Shown: positions 36,525 through 45,787 of the stretch, piece after piece
How positions within the stretch are numbered: the first letter of the stretch is position 1
Layout: the number at the start of each line of letters is the position of its first letter
Assembly (NCBI RefSeq): GCF_023078375.1
Contig: NZ_CP095554.1
Location: 3,402,501 to 3,466,500, forward strand
Source of the DNA: Roseomonas gilardii subsp. gilardii
GTDB lineage: Bacteria > Pseudomonadota > Alphaproteobacteria > Acetobacterales > Acetobacteraceae
Length of the DNA: 64,000 nt
Direction: 5' to 3'
The notes under the pieces: generated by a model
Database searches by the model: none
What the model saw: the letters and a program-made list of their open reading frames with translations, nothing else
Told to the model about the DNA's origin: nothing
Position numbers and translations under genes: made by a program

Positions 36525-37808
36525 GTGCTCGGTCAGTTGAATGAGCCCCGGCGGGTGGTCGTCACCGGCATGGGGATCGCCAGCCCGCTCGGGCTCGGCG
36601 TGGAACATGTCTGGAAGCGCCTGCTCGCGGGCGAGAGCGGCATCGGCCCGATCAGTTCCTTCGACGCGAAGGACCTGCCGGCCCGCATCGCCGGCCAGGT
36701 CCCGGCCGGCACGCGCGCCGAGGGCGGCCTGGATCTGAACGAATGGATCCCGGTCAAGGACCAGAAGAAGATGGATCGCTTCATCCATCTGGCGATGGTC
36801 GCGGCGGCCGAGGCGGTCGAGGACAGCGGCTGGGCGCCCCAGACCGACGAGGACCGCTGGGGCACCGGCGTGATGATCGGCTCGGGCATCGGCGGGCTGC
36901 CCGCCATCTACGAGACCTCGCTGCTGATCAGCCAGGGCAAGGCCAAGCGGATCTCGCCCTTCTTCATCCCCTCCGCGCTGATCAACCTGGCCTCCGGCCA
37001 TGTCTCGATCCGCTACGGCTTCCAGGGGCCGAACCACAGCGCGGTGACCGCCTGCGCCACGGGCGTGCATGCCCTGGGCGATGCGGCGCGCCTCATCGCG
37101 CTGGGTGATGCCGAGGTGATGGTGGCCGGCGGGACGGAAGCGGCGGTGGCCGAGATCGGCGTGGCCGGTTTCTGCGCCGCCCGGGCCCTCTCCACCGGCT
37201 TCAACGACCGCCCCACCGAGGCCTCGCGCCCCTGGGACAAGGACCGCGACGGCTTCGTCATGGGCGAGGGCGCGGGCGTCCTGGTCCTGGAGGAGCTGGA
37301 GCACGCGAAGAAGCGCGGCGCGAAGATCTATGGCGAGGTGATCGGCTACGGCATGTCCGGCGACGCCCATCACATCACCGCCCCGGCCGAGGGCCATGAC
37401 GGCGCCTACCGCGCCATGAAGGCCTGCCTGCGCTCGGCGCGGATGACGCCTGGCGACATCCAGTACATCAACGCCCACGGCACCAGCACGCCCATGGGCG
37501 ACGACCTGGAGCTGGAGGCGGTGGAGCGCATGTGGGGCGGGGCGGCGGAGCGGGTGGCGATGTCCTCCACCAAGTCGGCCATCGGCCATCTGCTCGGCGC
37601 GGCGGGCGCGGTGGAGGGGATCTTCTCGCTCCTCGCCATCCGGGACAATGTCGCCCCGCCGACGCTGAACCTGCATGAGCCCTCGAAGCCCAGCGCGATC
37701 AACCGCGTGCCGCTGGCGGCGCAAGAGCGGCGGATCGACGTGGCGCTGTCGAACTCCTTCGGTTTCGGTGGCACCAACGCCTCGATCCTGTTCCGCAGGG
37801 CCCCCTGA
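36525..37808 (+). CDS. fabF: 3-oxoacyl-ACP synthase II
   Basis: Condensing enzyme of fatty acid elongation, 427 aa. VVVTGMGIASPLG opens the thiolase fold; the active Cys is C177 in VTACATGVHALGDA, with the catalytic His residues in INAHGTSTP and SAIGHLLGAAGA. GTG 36525 is the start: the earlier frame belongs to acpP overlap and no ATG lies before the first strand. The C-terminal SFGFGGTNASILF is the family end. Confidence 0.97.
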   Translation: MLGQLNEPRRVVVTGMGIASPLGLGVEHVWKRLLAGESGIGPISSFDAKDLPARIAGQVPAGTRAEGGLDLNEWIPVKDQKKMDRFIHLAMVAAAEAVEDSGWAPQTDEDRWGTGVMIGSGIGGLPAIYETSLLISQGKAKRISPFFIPSALINLASGHVSIRYGFQGPNHSAVTACATGVHALGDAARLIALGDAEVMVAGGTEAAVAEIGVAGFCAARALSTGFNDRPTEASRPWDKDRDGFVMGEGAGVLVLEELEHAKKRGAKIYGEVIGYGMSGDAHHITAPAEGHDGAYRAMKACLRSARMTPGDIQYINAHGTSTPMGDDLELEAVERMWGGAAERVAMSSTKSAIGHLLGAAGAVEGIFSLLAIRDNVAPPTLNLHEPSKPSAINRVPLAAQERRIDVALSNSFGFGGTNASILFRRAP

Positions 37809-38024
37809 GGCGCTGCGGGACCTGACAGCCCGGCCCCTCTCCGTGAGGGGCCACCGGGCGGCCGGGCCGCATGGCCCGGCCCCTGCCGCGTTACCGGCAT
37901 GTTTCTTTGCCGGCGCGGCCCTTTTTCTCCCCGCCCTGCTCCACTAGCTTCCGGCCCATCGGCGCCGGACCGGCGCCCATGGGCGGCCGCACGGGAACCG
38001 GGCCGCCCTCCCCCCAGAACGAGG

Positions 38025-39041
38025 TTGGGCCGCCGCTTGCGTCTCCTGCGTATCCTCCTGCTGTCCCTGCTCGTGCTGGCCCTCCTTGGCGGGGGCGCGG
38101 GCTGGTGGGCCTGGAACCGCTATCAGGCACCGGGGCCACTGGCCGATGCCCGTGCCATCGTGATCCCGCCGGGCGGCACCCAGGCCATCGCGGATACGCT
38201 GCGCGACGCCGGGGCGATCGGTGACGAGCGCGGCTTCGCCCTGGCCGCCTGGGCCACGCGGCAGGAGGGGCCGTTGCGAGCCGGGGAATATCTCTTTCCG
38301 GCGCATGGCTCGCTGCGCGAGGTGCTGGGGGTGCTGCGCGAGGCGAAGCCGGTGCAGCGCCGCCTGACCATCCCCGAGGGGCTGAACGCCAGCCAGATCG
38401 CCGCCCTGATCAACGCCGCCGAGGGGATGACCGGCGATGTCCCACCGCTGGAGGAAGGGGCGGTGCTGCCGGACACCTATGCCTATCAGTGGGGCGACAG
38501 CCGGGCCGGGCTGCTGCGCCGGGCGGAACGGGCCATGCGGCAGGCCCTGGCGGAAGCCTGGGAGAAGCGGGCGCCGGACCTGCCCCTGGCCACGCCGCGC
38601 GAGGCCCTGATCCTGGCCAGCATCGTCGAGCGGGAGACCGGCAGGGCGGATGAGCGGGCCAGGGTGGCGGGGGTCTTCATCAACCGGCTGCGCCGCGGCA
38701 TGCCGCTGCAATCCGACCCGACCGTGGCCTATGCGGCGGCGGATGGCGGGGTTCTGGATCGCGGCCTGACCCGTGCGGACCTGGAGCGGGACCACCCGTT
38801 CAACACCTACCGGAACCGGGGGCTGACACCGGCGCCGATCGCTTCGCCCGGCCTCGCCTCGATCCAGGCGGTGCTGCATCCGGAGGATACGGACGCGCTG
38901 TACTTCGTCGCGGACGGCACGGGGGGTCATGTCTTCGCCCGCAGCCTGGAGGAACACAACCGCAATGTCGCCCGCTGGCGGGCGCTGACGCGGACGCCGC
39001 CCGGTTCCCCCGCCGCCGTCCCGGGCACCGCCGACCCCTGA
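38025..39041 (+). CDS. mltG: Endolytic peptidoglycan transglycosylase MltG
   Basis: YceG/MltG-type enzyme that cuts nascent glycan strands and sets their length. One N-terminal membrane helix (LRLLRILLLSLLVLALLGGGAG) is followed by a LysM-like region and the catalytic domain: ILASIVERETG with the active Glu, VFINRLRRGMPLQSDPTV, and NTYRNRGLTPAPIASPGLAS. The gene follows fabF, as in many proteobacteria. Start is TTG 38025 or TTG 38037; no ATG fits, and upstream sequence reads as a Pro/Arg-rich shadow. Confidence 0.94.
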   Translation: MGRRLRLLRILLLSLLVLALLGGGAGWWAWNRYQAPGPLADARAIVIPPGGTQAIADTLRDAGAIGDERGFALAAWATRQEGPLRAGEYLFPAHGSLREVLGVLREAKPVQRRLTIPEGLNASQIAALINAAEGMTGDVPPLEEGAVLPDTYAYQWGDSRAGLLRRAERAMRQALAEAWEKRAPDLPLATPREALILASIVERETGRADERARVAGVFINRLRRGMPLQSDPTVAYAAADGGVLDRGLTRADLERDHPFNTYRNRGLTPAPIASPGLASIQAVLHPEDTDALYFVADGTGGHVFARSLEEHNRNVARWRALTRTPPGSPAAVPGTADP

Positions 39042-39168
39042 GCGGCAAGGCCGCCTGTCGAACCGCCTGCCGCCGGAGAAGCGCCGCTCGGCGTGGCCGA
39101 GGGTATCCAAGGGCTTCGCCTGTGTCGCCACAGCCTTCGCGGCGGCGGCGGAGCTGCCGGGAAGGCGG

Positions 39169-39951
39169 CTACCCCCGCCCCTTCGCCGGAGCCGCGCTGA
39201 GCCAGCGGACCGGGAGGGCGCCCGCCAGCCGCGCCCCCGCATAGAGGAACCAGGGATAGGCGATCCGGCCGCGCCCCCGGGCGATGCCGTCCAGGGCCTT
39301 CCGGGCCGCCTCCCCGGGCGTCATCAGCCCCGGCATGAGGAAGTCGTTGCGGGCCGTCATGGGGGTGCGGATGAAGCCCGGGCAGAGCGCATGCACCCGG
39401 AGGCCATCCCGGCGGGCGGTGGCGTCCGTGGCCTCCGCCCATCGCTGCAGGGCCGCCTTGGAGGCGCAATAGGCCGGAGCGCCCGGCGAGGCCACGAAGG
39501 CGGCGATGGAGGCCACCACCGCCACGCGCCCCCGGATACCACCGGGGCCGGGCGGCTGGGCCCGCATCCGTTCCAGAGCCGGCAAAGCGGTGTTGAGCGC
39601 GCCGGTGAGGTTGACCGCGAAGATCCGCGCGACCGCCCCGGCCTCCTCGCCACCGTCCCTGCCCGGGCCCGCCGAGACGCCGGCATTGGCGATCGCGAGG
39701 TCCAGCGGGCCGGCGGAGGCGATCCATTCCCGCGCGGCATCGGCATCGCGTACGTCGAAAGCCGCCTCCATCACCACGGCCCCCGCGGCGCGGCAGCGCT
39801 CCGCCACGGCGGCGAGGCGCGCGGGGTCGCGGCCGGCCAGATGCAGCCTCCGCCCAGGCTGGGCCAGCGCCAGGGCGAAAGCCGTGCCCAGGCCCGAGGA
39901 GGCGCCGGTGAGCGCCACGGACGGCCAGTTCCAGGCGTCGTTCCGTCCCAT
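39169..39951 (-). CDS. SDR family oxidoreductase
   Basis: 260-aa short-chain dehydrogenase. VALTGASSGLGTAFALAL is the NAD(P)-binding loop, NAG is in IANAGVS, and the catalytic pair is Y-x-x-x-K in PAYCASKAALQRWAE, after VASIAAFVASPG with the Ser. LCPGFIRTPMTARNDF and a C-terminal hydrophobic segment (YPWFLYAGARLAGALPVRWL) suggest membrane association, as in DltE/YciK-like proteins. ATG 39951; divergent from yicC. Substrate unknown. Confidence 0.9.
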   Translation of the reverse strand: MGRNDAWNWPSVALTGASSGLGTAFALALAQPGRRLHLAGRDPARLAAVAERCRAAGAVVMEAAFDVRDADAAREWIASAGPLDLAIANAGVSAGPGRDGGEEAGAVARIFAVNLTGALNTALPALERMRAQPPGPGGIRGRVAVVASIAAFVASPGAPAYCASKAALQRWAEATDATARRDGLRVHALCPGFIRTPMTARNDFLMPGLMTPGEAARKALDGIARGRGRIAYPWFLYAGARLAGALPVRWLSAAPAKGRG

Positions 39952-40085
39952 CGCGCGTGATCCTTCCACCGCTGGTTCCACCCCATTCTTCCGCCTGGTG
40001 CCCGGCCCTTTCCGCATGGCGGATTCCGCCCGCGGACTCGGCACCAAGCTTGCACCGGGCGCGGCGGCGCGTCATGGACGGCGCC

Positions 40086-40979
40086 ATGTCCATCAACTCC
40101 ATGACCGGTTTCGCCCGCACCGACGGCACGCTGCCGGATGGCGCCAGCCTTGCCTGGGAAGTGCGCAGCGTGAACGGGCGCGGACTCGACCTGCGCCTAC
40201 GCATGCCCAACGGGTTCGAGGGGCTGGAGACCCGGCTGCGGGAACAGGCGGCGCGGCGCTTCGGGCGCGGCAATATCAGCGCCACGCTGGTGGTGAAGCG
40301 GGAGGACCGCTCGCTCCGGCTGATCCCGGACCCGGAGGCGCTGGAGCGGGTGCTGCGGCTGGCACAGGAGCTGGCGGCGCGCATCCCCGGCGCCCCGCCG
40401 CCCCGGCCGGAGGCGCTGCTGGCCCTGCCCGGCGTGTTGCGGACCGAAGCCGCGGAACAGGACGAGGCCGCCGACGAGGCGAAGCGGGCCCTGGTGGCGA
40501 AAGCCTTCGAGGCGGCGCTGGACGGGCTGTGGGAAGCACGCCGCGCCGAGGGGCGGAAGCTCCACGCCATCCTGTCCACCCTGCTCGACGAAATCGCCGC
40601 GCTGCGCGAGCAGGCGGTGGAGGAGGCGGCGAAGCAGCCCGGGGCGCAGAAGGCGCGGCTGATGGCGACGCTGTCGGAGCTGCTGGAGGGCGAGCGCCGG
40701 GTGCCGGAGGACCGGCTGGCCGCCGAGGTGGCGCTGCTGGCCAGCCGCTCCGATGTCCGGGAGGAGCTGGACCGGCTCGGCGCCCATGTCGAGGCGGCGC
40801 GGGCCCTGCTGCGGGAAACCGTGCCGATCGGGCGCCGGCTGGAGTTCCTGACGCAGGAATTCGGTCGCGAGGCGAACACGCTGGGGGCGAAATCGGCCTC
40901 GCTGGCGCTGACGCGCCTGTCCCTGGAACTGAAGGCCGCCGTGGAGCGGCTGCGCGAGCAGGCCGCCAATGTCGAGTGA
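40086..40979 (+). CDS. yicC: YicC family endoribonuclease
   Basis: 297-aa protein with both family domains: SINSMTGFART at the N-terminus and the C-terminal DUF1732 region ending TQEFGREANTLGAKSASLAL before the coiled end. YicC-type proteins are RNases that cleave small RNAs and are linked to stationary-phase fitness. ATG 40086 places the conserved MTGF motif at the N-terminus. It overlaps gmk by 11 nt, an order (yicC-gmk) widespread in alphaproteobacteria. Confidence 0.95.
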   Translation: MSINSMTGFARTDGTLPDGASLAWEVRSVNGRGLDLRLRMPNGFEGLETRLREQAARRFGRGNISATLVVKREDRSLRLIPDPEALERVLRLAQELAARIPGAPPPRPEALLALPGVLRTEAAEQDEAADEAKRALVAKAFEAALDGLWEARRAEGRKLHAILSTLLDEIAALREQAVEEAAKQPGAQKARLMATLSELLEGERRVPEDRLAAEVALLASRSDVREELDRLGAHVEAARALLRETVPIGRRLEFLTQEFGREANTLGAKSASLALTRLSLELKAAVERLREQAANVE

Positions 40980-41658
40980 GTCCGGGGTGATGCGCGGGGG
41001 GGCGGGGATGGCGGTGAAACGTTTGCGGCGCGGGATCTGCCTGGTGCTGGTGGCGCCTTCCGGGGCGGGCAAGACCTCCGTCTCCCGCGCCCTGCTGGAG
41101 CAGGAGGAGGCGCTGTCCCTTTCCATCAGCGCCACCACCCGGGTGCCGCGCCCTGGCGAGGAGGAAGGGGTGCACTACCACTTCCGCACACCCGAGCAGT
41201 TCGAGGCGATGGAGCGGGCCGGCGAGATGCTGGAAAGCGCCACCGTCTATGGCCGCCGCTACGGCACCCCGCGCGCCCCGGTGCTGGAGGCGCTGGCCGC
41301 CGGGCGCGACGTGCTGTTCGACGTGGACTGGCAGGGGCACAGGCTGATCCGGGCCGCGCTGCCGGATGACGTGGTCGGCGTCTTCCTGCTGCCGCCGAGC
41401 CTGCCGGAGCTGGAACGCCGGCTGCGCGGCCGGGGCCAGGACAGCGATGCGGAGATCGCCCGGCGCATGGAAGCGGCGCTGGAGGATGCGTCGCACTGGC
41501 GCGATTTCGACCATGTGCTGGTGAACGACCACTTCGCCGACACGCTGGCCGTGGTGCGCGGCATCCTGGCGGCGGCGCGGACGCGGCGGGAGCGCAATCC
41601 CTGGCTCGGCGATTTCGTGGCCGAACTCGGCGGCCCGGATCCTGCTAGGGCCGGTTAG
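40969..41658 (+). CDS. gmk: Guanylate kinase
   Basis: Phosphorylates GMP to GDP. The P-loop is APSGAGKTS (29-37), followed by SISATTRVPRPGEEEGVHYHF, the GMP-binding segment, then YGRRYGTPRAPV and DVDWQGHRLI. The 229-aa length includes a ~20-residue lead; M14 or M8 could be alternative starts. It overlaps yicC and ends in a small tandem repeat that also forms a hairpin. Confidence 0.96.
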   Translation: MSSESGVMRGGAGMAVKRLRRGICLVLVAPSGAGKTSVSRALLEQEEALSLSISATTRVPRPGEEEGVHYHFRTPEQFEAMERAGEMLESATVYGRRYGTPRAPVLEALAAGRDVLFDVDWQGHRLIRAALPDDVVGVFLLPPSLPELERRLRGRGQDSDAEIARRMEAALEDASHWRDFDHVLVNDHFADTLAVVRGILAAARTRRERNPWLGDFVAELGGPDPARAG

Positions 41659-41676
41659 GGCCAGTTAGGACCGGCC
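41646..41676. repeat. Three 10-bp tandem units forming a hairpin across the gmk stop
   Basis: Three consecutive decamers start TAGG: TAGGGCCGGT, TAGGGCCAGT and TAGGACCGGC. The outer ones also pair: GGCCGGT (41649-41655) with ACCGGCC (41670-41676). The second unit supplies the gmk TAG stop. It may act as a terminator between gmk and the next gene or be a slippage product. Confidence 0.5.
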
Positions 41677-41723
41677 GCTGCCGGGATGGATGGAATGGCG
41701 ATGACGGAGATGCCGCGGGCGCG

Positions 41724-42656
41724 ATGACTGTTGTTTTCTCGATCATCGGCCCGGTCTTCGTCACCATCCTCCTCGGCTACCTGGCCCGGCTGACCAACCG
41801 GATCTCCGCCGAGGGCGTGCGCGGGCTGAACGACTTCGTCTTCATGCTCGCCCTGCCGGCGCTGCTTTTCGAGGGGGCCTCGAGCTCCGGCGGGCTGGGG
41901 CCGACACTGGCGGTCTCGATCGCCTATTTCTCCGCCTGCCTGCCCGTCTATGCGCTGGCCGTGGTGCTGGCGCGGCGGCTGCGTGGGCTGCGGCTGCAGG
42001 AAGCGGGGCTGGTGGCGCTGGATGCCAGCTTCGGCAACCTGTCGATGGTGGGCATTCCGCTGATCCTGTCCGCCTTCGGGCCGGAGGGGCTGCGGAACCT
42101 GCTGGCGATCCTGGCCTTCCATTCCATCCTGATCCTGCCCGTCGCCACGGTGATCGCGGAGATCGGGATGAACGCGAAGGCCTCGCCCTTCGTCATCCTG
42201 CGTTCCACCCTGACCTCCCTCGTGCGGAACCCGATGCTGCTGGCGGTGGCGCTGGGCGGGCTGTGGTCGGTCTTCCTGCCCCCGCCACCCGAGATGATCC
42301 AGCGGCTGCTGCACCTGCTGGGGCAGGCGGGCTCGCCGGTGGCGCTGTTCTGCCTGGGCGCCAGCCTGACCAGCTTCAACCTGCGCCGCGACTGGCCCGA
42401 TGCGGTGCTGGGCGTGACCATCAAGCTGCTGGTGCTGCCGCTGGCGGTCTGGGGGGCGGCGCTGTTCTTCCAGTTGCCGCCGCTGGGCACGGCGGTGGCG
42501 GTGATCGCGGCCGCCATGCCGACCGGTGCCACGGCCTTCATCCTGGCGCGGCGCTATGCCACGGGCATGGACCGCTCGGGCGCCACGGTGCTGCTGGCCT
42601 CGGCCCTCTCGGTGGCCACACTGAGTGCGCTGATCGCCTTCTTTCACCCCCACTGA
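41724..42656 (+). CDS. AEC family transporter
   Basis: 310-aa membrane protein with about ten helices of the auxin efflux carrier (PIN/MleP-like) family. The central break with polar residues is visible in SFGNLSMVGIPLILSAFGPEG, and the second half repeats the pattern (GSPVALFCLGASLTSF, AAAMPTGATAFILARRY). Family members export malate, malonate or auxin-like acids. It is isolated between gmk and an SDR gene. Confidence 0.9.
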   Translation: MTVVFSIIGPVFVTILLGYLARLTNRISAEGVRGLNDFVFMLALPALLFEGASSSGGLGPTLAVSIAYFSACLPVYALAVVLARRLRGLRLQEAGLVALDASFGNLSMVGIPLILSAFGPEGLRNLLAILAFHSILILPVATVIAEIGMNAKASPFVILRSTLTSLVRNPMLLAVALGGLWSVFLPPPPEMIQRLLHLLGQAGSPVALFCLGASLTSFNLRRDWPDAVLGVTIKLLVLPLAVWGAALFFQLPPLGTAVAVIAAAMPTGATAFILARRYATGMDRSGATVLLASALSVATLSALIAFFHPH

Positions 42657-42679
42657 CGGCCGCCCCCGCCGGTTCATGC

Positions 42680-42718
42680 CGCGGGATCATCCCGCGACTG
42701 TGCGGGCGCCCGCCCGCA
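42680..42718. terminator. Two consecutive short hairpins
   Basis: CGCGGGA-TCA-TCCCGCG (42680-42696) and TGCGGGC-GCCC-GCCCGCA (42701-42718), each with a 7-bp stem, lie 24-62 nt after the transporter stop. They probably end its transcript, though U-tracts are absent. Confidence 0.45.
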
Positions 42719-42792
42719 ACCCCGGAACCCGGCCATGTGTTCGCAGGCCGTGAGTCCGTAGCCCTCAGGTGGCGGCATGGAAGGGGAGCGCG

Positions 42793-43824
42793 ATGGCGCG
42801 GGAGATGGTGACGGGCGCCCGGAGCGTGGTGATCACGGGGGCCTCGGCGGGCGTGGGGCGGGCGACGGCGCTGGCCTTCGCCCGGCGCGGCTGGAACATC
42901 GCCCTGATTGCGCGGGAGGCCGAGGGGCTGGAGGATGCCCGGCGCGAGGTGGCGGTGGCGGGCGCGCGCCGGGTGATCACGCTGCCGCTCGACGTGGCGG
43001 ATGCGGCGGCCGTGGACGCGGCGGCCCAGCAGGTGGCGGAGCGGTTCGGGGGCATCGATGTCTGGGTGAACAACGCGATGGTGACGGTGATGTCCCCTGT
43101 CGCGGAGATGACGCCGGAGGAGTTCCGCCGCGTCACCGAAGTCACCTATCTTGGCCAGGTGCATGGGGCCATGGCGGCGCTGCGGCAGATGCGCCGGCAT
43201 GACCAGGGCGTGATCGTGGCGGTCGGCTCCGCCCTTTCCTACCGCGCCATCCCGCTGCAATCGGCCTATTGCGCCGCCAAGTTCGCGGTGCGGGGGTTCA
43301 TGGATTCCCTGCGCTGCGAGCTGGGACATGACCGCAGCCGCATCCGGCTGACGATGGTGCAGCTTCCGGCGGTCAACACGCCGCAGTTCGAATGGGCGCG
43401 CAACCGCATGGGCGAGCGTGCCCAGCCGGTGCCGCCGATCCATCAGCCCGAGGCCGTGGGCGAGGCGATCTTCGCGGCGGCGATGCGGCCGAAGCGGGAG
43501 GTCTGGCTCGGCTGGCCGACCCTGAAGGCGATCCTGGGCGGCATGGCGGTGCCCGGGCTGGCGGACCGCATCCTGGCGGATCGCGGCTATTCCAGCCAGA
43601 TGACGGGCGAGCCCCTGCCCGCCGGGCGGCGGGACAACCTGTTCCGGCCGGTGGCGGGTCCGCACCGGACGCGCGGTCGGTTCAGCAGCCGTGCAGCCAA
43701 CCGGGTGCATGCGATCGAGCCGACCCTGCTGCGGGCGGCGATCGGAGGCGCGATCCTCGCCCTGCCCGCCCTGGCCTGGATGGCGGGGCGCCGCTCCGGG
43801 ACGCGGAACCGGATCGGAGGCTGA
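42793..43824 (+). CDS. SDR family oxidoreductase with C-terminal membrane helix
   Basis: 343 aa. ITGASAGVGRATALAFARRG is the cofactor loop; the Ser and Tyr/Lys are in VGSALSYRAIPLQSAYCAAKFAV; NNA is present in VWVNNAM. The C-terminal extension (about 250-343) ends in a single hydrophobic helix (LLRAAIGGAILALPALAWMAG), which anchors it to the membrane. ATG 42793 is chosen over GTG 42769 because AAGGGGAG lies 5-12 nt upstream. It is followed after 10 nt by the GH15 gene, a pairing that suggests one operon. Confidence 0.9.
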   Translation: MAREMVTGARSVVITGASAGVGRATALAFARRGWNIALIAREAEGLEDARREVAVAGARRVITLPLDVADAAAVDAAAQQVAERFGGIDVWVNNAMVTVMSPVAEMTPEEFRRVTEVTYLGQVHGAMAALRQMRRHDQGVIVAVGSALSYRAIPLQSAYCAAKFAVRGFMDSLRCELGHDRSRIRLTMVQLPAVNTPQFEWARNRMGERAQPVPPIHQPEAVGEAIFAAAMRPKREVWLGWPTLKAILGGMAVPGLADRILADRGYSSQMTGEPLPAGRRDNLFRPVAGPHRTRGRFSSRAANRVHAIEPTLLRAAIGGAILALPALAWMAGRRSGTRNRIGG

Positions 43825-43834
43825 CCGCGCCATC

Positions 43835-45787
43835 ATGCCAGGACGGATCGAGGACTACGCGCTGATCGGCGACCTGGCGACAGCGGCGCTGGTGGGCCGC
43901 GACGGGTCGATCGACTGGCTCTGCTGGCCGCGCTTCGATTCCGATGCGGTCTTCGCCGCGCTGCTCGGCACGCCGGAAAACGGACGCTGGCAGATCGCGC
44001 CGGACTGGGAAGCGGGCGGCGAGCCGCCCCGCATCCGGCGGGGCTATCGCGACGGCACGCTGGTGCTGGATACGGAGTTCCGCACCGGCGGCGGCGCCGT
44101 CCGGCTCACCGATTTCATGAATGTGCGCGACGACGGCGTCTCGAACCTCGTGCGGATCGTCACCGGGCTGCGCGGCGAGGTCGCGATGCGCGGGGAGCTG
44201 GTGATGCGCTTCGACAACGGGCGCGTCGTTCCCTGGGTGTCGCGCCTGCCCGACCGTTCCGGCATCCGGGCGGTGGCGGGGCCGGATCTCGCGGTGCTGC
44301 GGGCCAGCGTGCCCGTGCATGGCGAGGACATGCGCAGCGTCTCCCGCTTCACGGTGAAGGCGGGGGAGAGCGCCTCTTTCGTCCTGTCCTATGGCGCCTC
44401 GCACCTGCCGCCCCCGCCTCCGCTGGCTCCGGAGGAACGGCTGGCGGAGACGGAGGCGGGGTGGCGGCAATGGGCCGCCGGCTGCGCCGAGGCCGGGCCC
44501 TGGACGGAAGCCGTGCGCCGTTCCGTGGTGACGCTGAAGGCCCTCACCTATCGCCCGACCGGGGGCATCGTGGCCGCGCCCACCACCTCCCTGCCGGAGA
44601 AGCTGGGCGGGTCGCGGAACTGGGACTACCGCTTCTGCTGGCTGCGCGATTCGACCCTGACCCTGATGGCGCTGCTGCGCGCCGGCTATGTGGAGGATGC
44701 CGCGGCCTGGCGGGACTGGCTGCTCCGTGCCGTGGCGGGGAGCCCGGACCAGATCCAGATCATGTACGGCTTGTCCGGCGAGCGCCGACTGACCGAATGC
44801 GAGGCGGACTGGCTGCCCGGCTATGAGGATTCGCGGCCGGTGCGGCTTGGCAATGCGGCCTACCGGCAATTGCAGCTCGACGTCTTCGGCGAGGTGGCGA
44901 GCACGTTGTACCTGGCGCACCGGCACGGGATGCCCTTTGACCGGCAGGCATGGTCGCTGCAACGCGCGCTGACCGACCATCTGGCGAAGATCTGGAAACA
45001 GCCGGACGAGGGCATGTGGGAAGTCCGCAGCGGGCCGGAGCAGTTCACCTTCTCCAAGGTCGCCGCCTGGGCGGCGGTGGACCGGGCGGTGCGCAGCATC
45101 GAGCGCTTCGGCCTGCGCGGCCCGCTGAAGCGGTGGCAGGCGCTGCGGCGGAGCATCCATGAGGATGTCTGCCGGCGTGGCTTCGACACGTCGCTGGGCA
45201 GCTTCACCCGCGCCTATGGCTCGGGCGATGTGGATGCGAATCTGCTGCTGCTGCCCGCGGTGGGCTTCCTGCCCTATGACGATCCACGCGTGCTCGGCAC
45301 CATCGCGGCGGTGGAGAAGCGGCTGCTGCGGGGCGGGTTCCTGCTGCGCTATGCCACCGAGGAGACCCGGGACGGGCTGCCGGGCGATGAGGGCGTGTTC
45401 CTGGCCTGCTCCTTCTGGCTGGCCAATGCCTATCAGCGCACGGGGCGCAGGAAGGAGGCGCTGGATCTCTTCGAACGGCTGCTGGACCTGCGCAACGATG
45501 TCGGCCTGCTATCGGAGGAGTACGACCCGAAGGCGCGTCGCCTGATCGGCAACTTCCCGCAGGCCTTCTCCCACATCGCCCTGGTCAACTCGGCCTATGA
45601 GCTGAGCGGCCGTCCGGGCGGCCGTGGCGCGGATGACGCCCCGGCCCCGGTGAAGAAGGCGGGCCGTTCCCGGGCGGCGGCGCTGGCGCCCGGCGGCGGC
45701 AAGGCGGCGGGTGGATCGGGGAATGGCCCCGCGGCCGGGCAGGCGCAGGCGGACAGGCTTCGCCCTGCCCCGGCCCGGGATCGCTAG
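43835..45787 (+). CDS. Glycoside hydrolase family 15 (glucoamylase/trehalase-like)
   Basis: 650-aa protein of the bacterial GH15 group that includes glucoamylases, glucodextranases and trehalases. Start RIEDYALIGDLATAALVGRD is the typical N-terminal domain opening; the (alpha/alpha)6 barrel carries SRNWDYRFCWLRDSTLTL, WEVRSGPEQFTFSK and the catalytic base region near LLSEEYDP. The last ~50 residues are Ala/Gly/Pro-rich and disordered. No signal peptide, so it is cytoplasmic. With otsBA in the same window a trehalase role is worth testing, but glucan hydrolysis is equally possible. Confidence 0.9.
   Translation: MPGRIEDYALIGDLATAALVGRDGSIDWLCWPRFDSDAVFAALLGTPENGRWQIAPDWEAGGEPPRIRRGYRDGTLVLDTEFRTGGGAVRLTDFMNVRDDGVSNLVRIVTGLRGEVAMRGELVMRFDNGRVVPWVSRLPDRSGIRAVAGPDLAVLRASVPVHGEDMRSVSRFTVKAGESASFVLSYGASHLPPPPPLAPEERLAETEAGWRQWAAGCAEAGPWTEAVRRSVVTLKALTYRPTGGIVAAPTTSLPEKLGGSRNWDYRFCWLRDSTLTLMALLRAGYVEDAAAWRDWLLRAVAGSPDQIQIMYGLSGERRLTECEADWLPGYEDSRPVRLGNAAYRQLQLDVFGEVASTLYLAHRHGMPFDRQAWSLQRALTDHLAKIWKQPDEGMWEVRSGPEQFTFSKVAAWAAVDRAVRSIERFGLRGPLKRWQALRRSIHEDVCRRGFDTSLGSFTRAYGSGDVDANLLLLPAVGFLPYDDPRVLGTIAAVEKRLLRGGFLLRYATEETRDGLPGDEGVFLACSFWLANAYQRTGRRKEALDLFERLLDLRNDVGLLSEEYDPKARRLIGNFPQAFSHIALVNSAYELSGRPGGRGADDAPAPVKKAGRSRAAALAPGGGKAAGGSGNGPAAGQAQADRLRPAPARDR

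Noticed and set aside
37899-38024. Longer MltG start at ATG 37899
   Set aside because: The extra 42 residues are Pro/Arg-rich and would bury the membrane anchor; TTG starts next to the hydrophobic helix fit better.
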